Below, in pieces: positions 18,253-27,950 of a stretch of 64,000 nucleotides of DNA (the stretch's first letter is position 1; the number at the start of each line of letters is the position of its first letter). Made by a program: the position numbers and the translations under genes. The stretch comes from Trichomonas tenax (Eukaryota > Parabasalia > Trichomonadida > Trichomonadidae): positions 86,756-150,755 of the forward strand of contig JALKBU010000007.1 in NCBI GenBank assembly GCA_023091735.1. Reading direction: 5' to 3'. The notes under the pieces were generated by a model. That model did no database searches. It was not told where the DNA came from and saw only the letters and a list, made by a program, of their open reading frames with translations.

Positions 18253-19332
18253 ATGTTTACGAAAGAAAAACAAAAAATGGCTCAAAACCCGAACATAATG
18301 CCTCAGATGGGCCATATCCCAATGGCACATTCTGCCCCAAACATGCAAAACATGCAGCAGCCACAAATGCAGCAGCAAATGCCACAGCAAATTCAATCGC
18401 CGATGCAGCAGCCAATGCCTCAACAAGCAGGTCAGCAATTGCACCCGGCGTTGATGCAGCAGATGCAGATGCAACAGCAAGCAAGGCAGCATCCTATGGG
18501 CCAACAAATTCCAAATTCGACTTCTACGCCTCAAATGGCGGCTTTATACCAAAACCAAAAACTCACTCCGCAACAGCAACAACAGATGATGATGATGTAC
18601 AACAGCAACTACAAACAACACCAACAAATGGCGCAGCAGCAGCCACAAATGGGACAAAATCAGCAATTTTATCAGCAACAGATGCAGCAACCACCTCCAC
18701 AGCCAGAGAAACCACAGAAAGTTCAAAAGAAAGAAGAACTTAACTTCATTTCTTTCCCAACAGCGAAATGGCTTTCAGAACAGAAAGAATTGGATGCAAG
18801 AGCAGTCATCAAATTAATGAAGCGCGCAAATAAAACAGGAGAAAATATTGATTTCGATGAAAATTGCACAAGAGCTGTTGTTCAAGGGCTCAAAATTTAC
18901 ATGCAAAACTACTTAAGGCTGCTCGCTGTATACTCGAAACGCCGTAAAAATGAACCAATTTATGGTGAAAAAACATACACAAGCGTTCCAATCAATAGAT
19001 TTGCTTTACTCGCTGCTGAACGCGAAATTCTTCAAAATAAGTTACAAATGAAAGACACAGATGAGCAATTTCCGTGTGATAGAGATGAACTAATTAATGC
19101 AATTGCATTTAGAAAGCCAGCTCCTGAGCGCGAAGACTTTATCAACAAATTTCACACGCAGGATGGTGATAATATGATGCCACTCAACAAACAGATAGAA
19201 ATGCTTCCTGTTAATAGAGCAAAGTACGCAATTACTCCATCAGATGTATTGTTTGCTTTGGAGCAACTGAAATCTACAAAATATCAGACTCTTACAGATC
19301 TTCGCTATACGCTTGAATTAATGAAAAAATAA
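18253..19332 (+). CDS. Gln/Met/Pro-rich protein, possible TFIID subunit TAF4-like
   Basis: 359 residues. Residues ~10-155 are low-complexity, mostly Gln, Met, Pro and Asn. The remaining ~200 residues are ordered and helical: DARAVIKLMKRANKTGENID and AVVQGLKIYMQNYLRLLAVY could be a histone-fold-like pair, and the C-terminus YAITPSDVLFALEQLKS resembles the conserved C-terminal element of TAF4/ADA1 proteins (pattern V/I-T-x-x-D-L/V-x-F-x-L-E). TAF4 combines Gln-rich regions with exactly this type of C-terminus and pairs with TAF12 in TFIID. That is inference from architecture. An ATG eight codons later (18277) is an alternative start; both give the same domains. Confidence 0.6.
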   Translation: MFTKEKQKMAQNPNIMPQMGHIPMAHSAPNMQNMQQPQMQQQMPQQIQSPMQQPMPQQAGQQLHPALMQQMQMQQQARQHPMGQQIPNSTSTPQMAALYQNQKLTPQQQQQMMMMYNSNYKQHQQMAQQQPQMGQNQQFYQQQMQQPPPQPEKPQKVQKKEELNFISFPTAKWLSEQKELDARAVIKLMKRANKTGENIDFDENCTRAVVQGLKIYMQNYLRLLAVYSKRRKNEPIYGEKTYTSVPINRFALLAAEREILQNKLQMKDTDEQFPCDRDELINAIAFRKPAPEREDFINKFHTQDGDNMMPLNKQIEMLPVNRAKYAITPSDVLFALEQLKSTKYQTLTDLRYTLELMKK

Positions 19333-19906
19333 TTTCCTTTTTATTTGTTTTATAATCGATAAACTTTATATTAATGCATTGTTTACAATAACAAGACAGT
19401 TTTAGACTCCTTTATTTTTATATAAAAATATTTTATGATTTTGATCTTCATTTTCAGCATTATTTTCTATTGTTTCCTCATCTCCTTGATGCAGCTCTTT
19501 GTGGATGATTCTGATTTTTATTGATGTTCTTGCTCATTTTTTTTAATGTTAAATGAACTGATGAAAAAATTCCAACAAAAAATGACTATTATAATTACTT
19601 CGTCGAAATCGATGGCTCTTCCTCATTTCCTATATTGTACATTCATTTAACCATTTCCCTCTTTAGAATGCATTATTTTCGCACATCTTGCAATCAATAT
19701 CGGCATGAAGAGATATCGATGTTTGATTGCAAGCATGGTGGTATTTCAATGCCGATTTTAATGATCAAGTGTGTGTAAAAAAATATCATTTGGGAAATTC
19801 TGAAGGGCCCATTGACTTTGTCATTTTAAGCAATGATTTCAGATTGGTAGTTATTAAAATAGATCTAACAAATAGAAAACTTTATTGTTACAAACATCTT
19901 ATAAAT
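19333..19906. other. Intergenic, no gene recognised
   Basis: Convergent 3' ends of the TAF4-like gene and the ankyrin gene. Around 19689-19735 lie CTTGCAATCAA and TTGATTGCAAG, an 11-bp inverted repeat around a 25-nt loop. The plus-strand open frame beginning at 19727 is mostly antisense to the ankyrin gene and is not a gene. Confidence 0.5.
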
Positions 19907-21481
19907 TTATATTCTGCAGGACCACAAGAAGCTGAACCATCCTCCACCTGGCGTTGGCTCTTGGCCACTGAGTGCCTGTCTAACTTGTCTAGAGTCACAA
20001 AGATCCCATGGATCGAGTCCTTCGTCATCCCTGAGAGATGTGTCTGCGCCATGTCTCACAAGCATGAGAGTTGCTTCTGCATTCTTGTTTTCAACAGCAT
20101 AGTGAGCAGCTGTTCGTTTGCTGTCGTCTGTAATATTCGGATTTGCACCAGACTCGAGAAGGAAGCTCAAAACGTCATTTGCACCGGAATCAACAGCAGC
20201 AATCAACGCAGTGCGATGATCTTCATTTTGCAAGTTAATAGCTGCTCTGTTTGATAGGAGGTACTGAACCACGTCTAAATGACCCTTCTGTGATGCTAGG
20301 TATAAAGGGGTACTGTCAGAATCATCTTTTGCGTCGATAATAGCACCATTCTGTACCATTAAACGACAAACTTCGAGATATCCATTGGCAGCAGCTGCAT
20401 GAAGGGCTGTATGGCTGTTGCGACAACGAGGATTGATTTGGGCGCCAAGGTACATGAAGAAAATGCAGAGAGATAATAATCCTTTTGATGCAGCGCGAGA
20501 AATTGGAGTCCATGTTCCAATTTGTGGCCCAGTCATGTCTGCTGGTGTCACAAAGTATAATATTATTCTGTAGTTGCCAGTTTCGATCAAACTGTCGATA
20601 AAAATGTCAGAATTATCCGAATTTACCAATAACCAGTCTGCGATCTCCATTCTGTAATATTTAGCTGCTGTGAGAAGTTCTCTCTTGAATGTTGTCTTCT
20701 TTTCTGTGAGAATCTTAAACAATTTCATATTTCCACCAATAATTATGTTTTCTGGGACTTCTGTGTCAAATGGGTGTCCTTTCTCAAGGAGCCACATGAA
20801 GCACTGCTCTGATCCGTAGCGTGCTGAGAACGCAAGCATTGACATTGGATAAGAATTTTCAAACGGTGAAGGAAAGACTTTCTTTGATAATATGAACGCG
20901 GGATCTTTAGAGAGTGTCTTGAGTAACTCCAAGTCGTCGAATTTGAGCGCAAAACGAAGTGTTCCGCGGTCAAAACCCAGTTCTAAAAGATCTTTGTATA
21001 AAAGCCAGTCATCGCGTCTTAATTCATACAAACGCGTGTAAATGGGACCGAAAGATCTGTTTTCTTCGCATTGTTTTGGAATATTGAGTTCAGGAGCAAA
21101 ATAAAAATATTGAAAATAGTCGTGATTGCATTTTGTTTGGATCTCTTCTATTGTAAATACGTTCTCTATATATAAGTACCTCAAAAATATACCCTTTGAC
21201 ATCCTAAAGAGAAAAGTTTTGAATGTTTCATCGAGATTTTTCGTCAACATACTGCACAACATTGCGTAAATTCTCACGAATTTGGACCTAATTTCGGAAA
21301 AATATATTATATTGAGAATAACTTCTTCGTATTGTGCTGAAATGAAACTACTCGAAATGAAATTAACGACTTCGTCGATATTGGACTGCTTCAAATTGTT
21401 GAGGTGGTCCTGCAGAGTGACGACAGGGATCATTTTCTCTGGGACTCTGAAATTACTAAATAGAGCTTCTTTCTTTTCCAT
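19907..21481 (-). CDS. Ankyrin-repeat protein with helical trichomonad-type N-terminus
   Basis: 524 residues starting at ATG 21481. The first ~320 residues are alpha-helical and resemble the long N-terminal region of the very large trichomonad ankyrin families. From about 330 to 495 there are five recognisable ankyrin repeats (TALHAAAANGYLEVCRLMV, TPLYLASQKGHLDVVQYLL, TALIAAVDSGANDVLSFLL, TAAHYAVENKNAEATLMLV). The C-terminus is a short aromatic tail GGGWFSFLWSCRI. Ankyrin repeats mediate protein binding; no enzyme domain is present. Unlike the five other ankyrin loci in this window, this one is intact. Function and partner cannot be inferred. Confidence 0.85.
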   Translation of the reverse strand: MEKKEALFSNFRVPEKMIPVVTLQDHLNNLKQSNIDEVVNFISSSFISAQYEEVILNIIYFSEIRSKFVRIYAMLCSMLTKNLDETFKTFLFRMSKGIFLRYLYIENVFTIEEIQTKCNHDYFQYFYFAPELNIPKQCEENRSFGPIYTRLYELRRDDWLLYKDLLELGFDRGTLRFALKFDDLELLKTLSKDPAFILSKKVFPSPFENSYPMSMLAFSARYGSEQCFMWLLEKGHPFDTEVPENIIIGGNMKLFKILTEKKTTFKRELLTAAKYYRMEIADWLLVNSDNSDIFIDSLIETGNYRIILYFVTPADMTGPQIGTWTPISRAASKGLLSLCIFFMYLGAQINPRCRNSHTALHAAAANGYLEVCRLMVQNGAIIDAKDDSDSTPLYLASQKGHLDVVQYLLSNRAAINLQNEDHRTALIAAVDSGANDVLSFLLESGANPNITDDSKRTAAHYAVENKNAEATLMLVRHGADTSLRDDEGLDPWDLCDSRQVRQALSGQEPTPGGGWFSFLWSCRI

Positions 21482-21688
21482 TTTTTGTCTTTTTTTTGGA
21501 TGCAGCCCCTATTTAAGATTAAAAAATATATCTTTTTTTACTCATGGAATACAAGAAATAAAAGGAATAATACCACCTTTTTCATAGGAATAGATTCTAT
21601 TCTTTCAACTGAATCCCCAGGTTATCCAATTTATGTATTACAGTTGTTGAAGGAAAAAGAAATGTTATCATAATAATTGATTATTTTC
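21482..21688. other. Spacer upstream of the ankyrin gene
   Basis: Short AT-rich spacer containing the presumed promoter of the minus-strand ankyrin gene. No motif recognised. Confidence 0.4.
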
Positions 21689-21968
21689 ATGTTGACATCA
21701 GCTCCATGTTCAACCAAAAATTGAAAAGTTTCGAGAGAATTCACTACAACTGCAATTGATAATGGAGATCTATATCATGATGATGATAAAATGTAAATGA
21801 TTGATTAGATATAATAGTGAAGATAAAATATGATTGATTGATTTCATATCATAATGATGATAAAATTTGGATGATCGATTAATTCCATGTTGACATCAAC
21901 ACCATGCTCAACTAATAATTGAACAGTTTCAAGAGAACTATTTTCAATGGCAGCTGATAGCGGCGATA
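21689..21968 (-). pseudogene. Two isolated ankyrin repeats separated by a minisatellite-like spacer
   Basis: On the minus strand 21771-21689 encodes a repeat ending FQFLVEHGADVNM and 21968-21887 encodes a second one ending VQLLVEHGVDVNM, each starting at PLS[IA]A. Each covers about 28 of the 33 residues of an ankyrin repeat and then coding potential stops. The 115 bp between them consist of about three degenerate ~37-bp units starting ATATCATAATGATGATAAAA. The same arrangement occurs at 58.5-58.9 kb. The linker beta-hairpin residues are missing and stops occur in all frames of the spacer, so this is not a functional gene as it stands. Confidence 0.6.
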
Positions 21969-22133
21969 TACGTAATAATACATGTGTGCTTTTTACCAGA
22001 CAAGATAATTCATAAACTTAGATGCATCGAGTGGAATTATGATTGTACGACAAATAACCTTGGAAAACTGTTATTTTTCATTGAGTTCTCTCCTATATAG
22101 ACGTAATAAATATTGAAGCTATTATGTCATGAC

Positions 22134-23072
22134 ATGCTTCATAGGTCGTTATGGGATGTGTATTATCCACAACACACGATCGGATATACACATCCCAATA
22201 ATAATCACTTTTTATCAATATCTACAGGCGAAGGAATCCTTGTTGATGAATGCTTTTTTAAACAACTAACTGACAGAGCAATATACTTGAGAGTTTCATC
22301 GATGAAACTTTTTTCCCGTTCAATATTTTATTCTTGCTCTGCAATAAATCAACAAGGAGGATCCATATATGTATATGGAGGACAACTTGTGTGTCACCAA
22401 ATTTGTGGTGTAAATTTTTCTGCCACAGGGATAAACGAAGGTTTGTTTATCCATCATGATATTCAAACATCCACTACGACCTTAAACTATGTGATTGAGA
22501 GCACCATTGCAGATGGTGGAAAGACTGATGTCGGAAATTCAGTCGAGTTTTCAAAGTGTGGACGACAGATCAACTTGAATAACAATATCTCTCATTGCCA
22601 ATCCTATCATAACACCATGAGCTATATACAGGATAGTGGTGTTACGATGCTTATCAAATACCTCAATTTGATAAACTGCACTACACATGGAGGTGATGGA
22701 ATTTCTTTCGTAGGAGATTATATTATGACATCAGTTAATATACACAAAATTTACTGCGATGAAAATAACTGTCTGTTCAATCAATATACTAGATTAATGA
22801 TTATTGATAGTAATATCCTTGATAATCAAAAGATAAGAACTTTTAACTTACCAGGAGTTATTTTACAAAATTGTATGTATAATGGCGATCTGACAAATGT
22901 TGTTATCATTCAACCTAAGAATTTTGAAATAGCTATGAAGCCTGCTTTCTCATCTGATATTTGTCAAATTGGAGTTTTCGCTGCAAATGTTGTTCACAAT
23001 AATATTACATGTAGCTTCTTTCCTCCACGGAAATATGTGATGGCAAACTCCTTAGTTTATTTTTTCATTTAA
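22134..23072 (+). CDS. Trichomonad surface-type protein, beta-helix-like, probably truncated
   Basis: 312 residues from the ATG at 22134; the frame is open upstream to a TTG at 22113. Composition is rich in Ser, Thr, Asn, Ile, Gly and Cys with repeated short beta strands (IYLRVSSMKLFSRSIFYSCS, QGGSIYVYGGQLVCHQICG). This is the style of a right-handed beta-helix surface protein family that I associate with trichomonads; members usually carry a membrane segment near the C-terminus. Here there is no convincing signal peptide, and the frame stops after MANSLVYFFI without a membrane segment and tail, so the gene may be missing both ends. Family placement is by general resemblance only. Confidence 0.55.
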   Translation: MLHRSLWDVYYPQHTIGYTHPNNNHFLSISTGEGILVDECFFKQLTDRAIYLRVSSMKLFSRSIFYSCSAINQQGGSIYVYGGQLVCHQICGVNFSATGINEGLFIHHDIQTSTTTLNYVIESTIADGGKTDVGNSVEFSKCGRQINLNNNISHCQSYHNTMSYIQDSGVTMLIKYLNLINCTTHGGDGISFVGDYIMTSVNIHKIYCDENNCLFNQYTRLMIIDSNILDNQKIRTFNLPGVILQNCMYNGDLTNVVIIQPKNFEIAMKPAFSSDICQIGVFAANVVHNNITCSFFPPRKYVMANSLVYFFI

Positions 23073-23363
23073 GGGTCGACTACCATGAAAAGTGACAGTC
23101 CAAGATAATGATTTTAAAAAATCATTACGAATGCATAGCATTTTAAAAATTCTTAACTGTAATAATATAGTATAAATGATGTAATAGCTATTTATGAATA
23201 TTACAGCTTTTTCGGATGAACATAGTTCAAAATATATAATGCACCAATTAAACCCTTTTTGGTGATAAGGTTATAATTTTGAAAGGTGTAATTCAAGAAT
23301 ATTATTGTCTATTTATGAAACCTTTATTTATAATACACAAACATTTACTAACAAAAATATAGG
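23073..23363. other. Intergenic, no gene recognised
   Basis: Converging 3' regions of the surface-protein gene and the CDC14 gene; AT-rich, without visible structure. Confidence 0.5.
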
Positions 23364-24671
23364 TTACTTGGGCCTATTGTATTTCCTTGGCTGTGGATGC
23401 TTAGGCGTCAATGATACTGCTGTTACGTGCTTTGCAAGTTCTTCTTGCATCGATGCGATTGAATTTGGAGTTCTTGGTGCAGAAGTTTCTGAATGCCTCT
23501 CGCGAGGTGGTGTTGTTTGCTTTGTCTTCCTCTCTGTACTCGATCTGTCGTGTGTTGGTGTTGAGAATTTGTTATCGATTGACTTTGTTGAAATTGGCGG
23601 CGGTTTTTCTGTTGCTTTGCGAAGTATCTTTGTTGGTGTGTGAACCTGATTCTTAGACACAACTGGAGATTGAGGAACAGATGGCTGTGCCAGCAACTCG
23701 TAGAACTTCAAAACATATCTTTGCTGAGGTCCGATGATCGATCCGGGTCTGCAGATGCGAATCCATCCAATTGCTTCATCACCATCGAATCCAAAGTTCT
23801 TTATCATGTAGCAAGCAGCCAAAGTTCCTGTTCTTCCCAGTCCTGCCTTGCAGTGAAGGGCTACGACATCGTGGCCTTCTGCAATATCAAGGAATTTGTT
23901 CAATATCTCATTAGAAGGAACAGAACCATCCAAGAAATACAATTCAGTGTGTTTGAAGCCTGCATTGACGAAGAGCTTCTCATCATAGAACCTCTGGCAA
24001 AGCCTGACGATTCTCGTGATTCCTCGTTCTTTAAATATCGGAATAAGTTCTTTTGGTGTCGACACTGTGTAACCTCCTTGAATTTTATTGGTTGCGTATG
24101 GAGATGCGAACGCTAAAAGCTTACCAGGAATCAGCCAATTCATGTCTCCGTTCTCAACTTGCTCGAATTTAATAGTTTCAGTAGGATTAAAAGTTTCAGG
24201 GCGATACCAGCCGAGCTGCATCGCTTTGTGAAGTCCTTTCAGACAATGAAGGACAGTTAAGTCGTATGTTGATGGAAAAGATGAAGCATCACGGTACGGT
24301 TTTAGAGATCTCGCCAAATGTTGCACAGGAGAGAAAGCATCGACAGGACTGAGGTTATTGTGGATCATATTGAACGCTGAAATGAACAAAACTGCATTAG
24401 CGATCTTCTGTGGCGTGAATCCGCAAACGTACTGAACATTTTGTTTGTGTTCTGATAGATAATGATTCACCAACACACAAAAGTTATGGATGTGTGACAA
24501 CTCTGGAGGCCCAAAATCCGAGAAGAAAGGCAAATATTGAAAACGATCATCGTTATCTATGTTAAAACTGAATAAACTCGATGTGTTTGCGGGCTGAATT
24601 CTGAGGACAGAAAATGTCAGCCTGCCTTTGATAATAACAATGTTTTGATGTGGATGAGGAAGTGTATGCAT
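23364..24671 (-). CDS. CDC14: CDC14-type dual-specificity phosphatase
   Basis: 435 residues from ATG at 24671. By family it dephosphorylates CDK-type pSer-Pro sites and works in mitotic exit, cytokinesis or basal-body/flagellar control. The catalytic signature HCKAGLGRTG is at about 273-282, with Cys274 as nucleophile and Arg280 in the P-loop. The CDC14-specific stretch after it is present (WIRICRPGSIIGPQQRYVL), as is the N-terminal half domain (PFFSDFGPPELSHIHNF). MNWLIPGKLLAFASPY marks the start of the catalytic domain. The last ~100 residues are Ser/Thr/Pro-rich with many SP/TP-type sites, probably a regulatory tail. It diverges from the coiled-coil gene at 25071 across a 400-bp interval containing two ACATGT-cored motifs. 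Confidence 0.93.
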   Translation of the reverse strand: MHTLPHPHQNIVIIKGRLTFSVLRIQPANTSSLFSFNIDNDDRFQYLPFFSDFGPPELSHIHNFCVLVNHYLSEHKQNVQYVCGFTPQKIANAVLFISAFNMIHNNLSPVDAFSPVQHLARSLKPYRDASSFPSTYDLTVLHCLKGLHKAMQLGWYRPETFNPTETIKFEQVENGDMNWLIPGKLLAFASPYATNKIQGGYTVSTPKELIPIFKERGITRIVRLCQRFYDEKLFVNAGFKHTELYFLDGSVPSNEILNKFLDIAEGHDVVALHCKAGLGRTGTLAACYMIKNFGFDGDEAIGWIRICRPGSIIGPQQRYVLKFYELLAQPSVPQSPVVSKNQVHTPTKILRKATEKPPPISTKSIDNKFSTPTHDRSSTERKTKQTTPPRERHSETSAPRTPNSIASMQEELAKHVTAVSLTPKHPQPRKYNRPK

Positions 24672-25070
24672 TATTTATTTTGTTTTTGTCAACACATTTT
24701 TTAATTGTCTTTATTTCTTATAATTCAGATATTGCAAAAGTTGCTGAGGAATTTTTTACTTTCAAAATCGAGAAAACATCAATCAACTATAATTTGACAT
24801 GTAAAACTTTTTATATGCCAAATTTGATAATTATTCTTGGAGATATTATTCTGCAAGTAATTCATTTGATAATAATTATATCGCTTGAGCAATTTTGATG
24901 TTTAGAAGAGCTCAACGCATCTGAAGGAAAACCATTAATTTGCATATTGGTTATAAGTCAATTTGTCTGATTATCAAACATTTCAAATTAGTAATTCTTA
25001 AATGTCAAATTTGATTTTATTTTTCATTTACATGTCAAAATAATGATTTTCGTTACAAAAAAATTACATT
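24672..25070. promoter_or_regulatory. Divergent promoter interval with ACATGT-cored motifs
   Basis: Between the starts of CDC14 (minus) and the coiled-coil gene (plus). TTTGACATGTAAAAC lies at 24793-24807, and TTTACATGTCAAAAT at 25027-25041, in opposite orientation, about 30-45 bp before the plus-strand start. AAATGTCAAATTTG near 25003 is a weaker relative. So each gene start has one motif copy on its side. Regulatory function is inferred from position and recurrence. Confidence 0.4.
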
Positions 25071-25793
25071 ATGAGCGGGCGTTTGGTTAAACCAGTCACA
25101 AGGAGGGCACTAACGGCGCGCTCATTTCCATCATGTGAAAGAGAACTTTACCAGCTACGTGCACAGTTAAATGCGATCAAAAAACATAAAGATCTGCCGA
25201 CTTCTGAATCAATTTATAATCTTAAGGTCGAAAAGCAGAGATTAATAGAAGAAAGGGATTTGCTCAAAGTTAAAATCAACAGATACACCGAAAAATCCAG
25301 AACAAGACCAGCTCCTGTTCGAAATGCTCAAATTAAGAAATCTCTTGAGCGTCAGATAAAATCATTGGAAGAAATTGTCAAAGGAAAGAAAGACGAATTG
25401 CAATCCATCCTTACTTCAGATAAAGCTGCACAAATTACAGAATATCAAGAAGAATTGAAAATTTTATTTTTAGAAATACAAAGGTTGCGCGGCGCTAAAC
25501 GCGAAGCAGAGAATGAATTGAAAGAAGTCGACACACGTGTTCAACATATTAATGAACAATATTCAGATGAAGCTTTATTGAAACGTCGACGTGTCATTAA
25601 AGCCCTCGAAAAAGAAATAATGAAGCAAACAAATAGAAATGAGAGGTTACGCAATGATTTAGAAATTCTTTCTCAACAGCAGCAAGAGCGTGAGAATTCT
25701 GCAGAAAATCGTAAACTTATCGACCAAATTGCGGAAATACGTAAGCAAATCAAACAAGAAAAAGAAGCAATCGAGAAATTGCAAAAGGAATGA
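25071..25793 (+). CDS. Coiled-coil protein of unknown function
   Basis: 240 residues starting MSGRLVKPVTRRALTARS. After a basic, unstructured N-terminus of ~20 residues the rest is almost continuous coiled coil rich in Lys, Glu, Gln and Arg (LERQIKSLEEIVKGKKDE, AKREAENELKEVDTRVQ), with a Pro-containing break near residue 75 (RTRPAPVRNAQ). There is no membrane segment. Short basic-headed coiled-coil proteins like this are common among flagellar and basal-body components, but nothing in the sequence proves that role. Start is the first ATG, preceded by a close ACATGT-cored motif. Confidence 0.8.
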   Translation: MSGRLVKPVTRRALTARSFPSCERELYQLRAQLNAIKKHKDLPTSESIYNLKVEKQRLIEERDLLKVKINRYTEKSRTRPAPVRNAQIKKSLERQIKSLEEIVKGKKDELQSILTSDKAAQITEYQEELKILFLEIQRLRGAKREAENELKEVDTRVQHINEQYSDEALLKRRRVIKALEKEIMKQTNRNERLRNDLEILSQQQQERENSAENRKLIDQIAEIRKQIKQEKEAIEKLQKE

Positions 25794-26178
25794 TTTTTAT
25801 TTTGTTTTTGGTATCATACACTATTAAATTTGTTTTTATTTCACAATGTCTATAATGTTTTATTCGTATATTGATACAAAACCGTGAATTAAATTTTTCG
25901 ATAGAATAACTTTAATTTTGAACTATAATTTGACTATCATCAACTTCTATATTTAACCGCATCTCATGTGTATAATAATATCTTCGAAATAACATAATAT
26001 CAAATCGAATTTAATAAATGCAAAATAGTGTTAAATATTATCATTGAATAGTTTCTATAGTTCAATAGTTTTGTGTTTTGAATGTTCATATGTCTTAAAT
26101 CATTACATATAAATCGATATCGAAGTGGATATTGTTTTTAGAGTTGTGTTACTTTTTAAATTTATTGTCACATTTATA
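25794..26178. other. Intergenic, no gene recognised
   Basis: AT-rich interval between two plus-strand genes. An open frame beginning at a GTG at 26125 leads into the downstream gene, but its first 18 codons are hydrophobic and AT-rich and precede the first ATG; I treat them as untranslated. Confidence 0.5.
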
Positions 26179-27921
26179 ATGAATAGCTATAATGATTTTC
26201 TTTCACTTAATCATGACATAAAGCAGTTCCTTGATGGGAAGGATGAACGGTCAGAAGCATACTATAGGATTTTGCATGAATTTCGTACAAATCCAAATAA
26301 TTCTGAACAAATTTTTAATAAACTTGTTTCATTGTTTGATTCCAATCGAAACATTCAAGATAAGATAAGGGCTACAACAACCAAATTCAGAAATTCAGAA
26401 ACAAACGTTAATCAAGCAACAATTGATTTTTTTCGTTTTGTTATGGATTCGTACAAACTTCCAGACCTTAAGGTGAAGATAAGCAATATCACGGCACTGT
26501 TGTCAGAAAATATTATTTCTGCACAAGTTGTTGAAGAATGGTTTCTGAGAAATTTCCCGGATGTTCCAATTACAAAAATAAATCAACAGATACATCAATT
26601 ATCTTGGATATACAGCCACTTGAGACAGAGCTTCTCGCACTCTCTATCACGCGGTTTTCCAATAATTAGTCTACTCCCAGACGAGTTTTTCCCAAGTAGA
26701 TTTCATGATTATCCGCTCGAAATTAAATTCATTGCTGCATTCGCTACGCTTCTTGAAGACCACGAAATACAAAAATCTATTGTTAAATGCTTGAAGCTAT
26801 ATGGCGCACAGATTATCGGACCAGAAATTGCGAGTGAATGGATTTCAAAAATTGATGGATTCATTAGTTCAATGTTTGACGAACTTCTCTTCTCAAGAGA
26901 GCCATCATCACTATATCCATCTAATTTATTGGATCTTATGTATTCATATATGGCTGACGCACAAATCGAATGGGCTCTCGGAAAATATTTGACGAACTTA
27001 TTGATCGATTCTGAAAAACTCCAATTCATATGCCCACTGGCAGCAGTTGCAGATTGTAAACCAGAAATAGTACAGAGTAAGGCAGATGAAAATAACATTA
27101 AAGATATCTCAGAGGCATTGGCACTCTGTGATATTCGAGCAAACGGTTTTTATCGTTCATCAAAACTGATATTAACAGAAAAGAATGTTCCAAGTTCTAC
27201 TATCGAGATATTATATGGAGATGCTGTTCCAAAGTGTGCCAATGAGCCTCAAAAAGAAGTTTTTTCAGGAATAGTCCTTAATCACATCCTTAAAAACGCA
27301 AGAGAAGCCTGCGAATTTGACTACAATTTCAATCTTCAAACTGAAGCAAATATTGATTGCACAAGTCCTATGTGGCGTAGCCAGTATAAACAGAAATTGT
27401 CAAAAGCCTCTGCATTGAGATCCATCATTATGACTAAGATGAACACAACGAAATATTCTGAAAGCTCAATTGAAGTTGCAAGAGAATGTTTATTGTCGAT
27501 TTCATCAAAAATTGATGATATTGAACCTCTTTGTACGCAATTACTTGATACCATAGTTTACAGCACTTCAGGATTATATATTTCTGAAGATGCTGCATTA
27601 GCAACATATTATTTCTACGAACTTACAAGAATTATTGATCTTTCCCAAAACAACCAAATTTTCGGTCTTTCAGATTATATCTTAGACAGTCAACCTCCAT
27701 ACAGGGAGTTTGGAAATAGTCCCATTTGCAACGCAGACATTGTTGTTAAAAGATTCATGGCATGTCTCGGAAATATACGAAAGAAAGGCTTCGAAAACAC
27801 ATTTATGGAGAGCCCAACATCATTATTTAAACCCGGTGACAAATACATCTTTAAATTGGCCCCAAGTGAAACAGGCATTAATATTACTCATATTATCAAT
27901 CCTTTTGTTGTTCAAAACTAA
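26179..27921 (+). CDS. Conserved-looking helical protein of unknown function
   Basis: 580 residues from ATG at 26179 (MNSYNDFLSLNHDIKQF). Residues 1-65 (AYYRILHEFRTNPNNSEQIF, KLVSLFDSNRNIQDKI) are spaced like a paired amphipathic helix (PAH) domain of Sin3-type corepressors; the match is only suggestive. The rest is helical, with a Cys-containing region in the middle (FICPLAAVADCKPEI) and a beta-like C-terminus (YIFKLAPSETGINITHI). No catalytic motif, membrane segment or repeat is apparent. It converges with the glycosyltransferase gene, 29 bp downstream, so the 3' untranslated regions must be very short or overlap. Confidence 0.75.
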   Translation: MNSYNDFLSLNHDIKQFLDGKDERSEAYYRILHEFRTNPNNSEQIFNKLVSLFDSNRNIQDKIRATTTKFRNSETNVNQATIDFFRFVMDSYKLPDLKVKISNITALLSENIISAQVVEEWFLRNFPDVPITKINQQIHQLSWIYSHLRQSFSHSLSRGFPIISLLPDEFFPSRFHDYPLEIKFIAAFATLLEDHEIQKSIVKCLKLYGAQIIGPEIASEWISKIDGFISSMFDELLFSREPSSLYPSNLLDLMYSYMADAQIEWALGKYLTNLLIDSEKLQFICPLAAVADCKPEIVQSKADENNIKDISEALALCDIRANGFYRSSKLILTEKNVPSSTIEILYGDAVPKCANEPQKEVFSGIVLNHILKNAREACEFDYNFNLQTEANIDCTSPMWRSQYKQKLSKASALRSIIMTKMNTTKYSESSIEVARECLLSISSKIDDIEPLCTQLLDTIVYSTSGLYISEDAALATYYFYELTRIIDLSQNNQIFGLSDYILDSQPPYREFGNSPICNADIVVKRFMACLGNIRKKGFENTFMESPTSLFKPGDKYIFKLAPSETGINITHIINPFVVQN

Positions 27922-27950
27922 AATATTATATATATTAGAAACAAAACACT

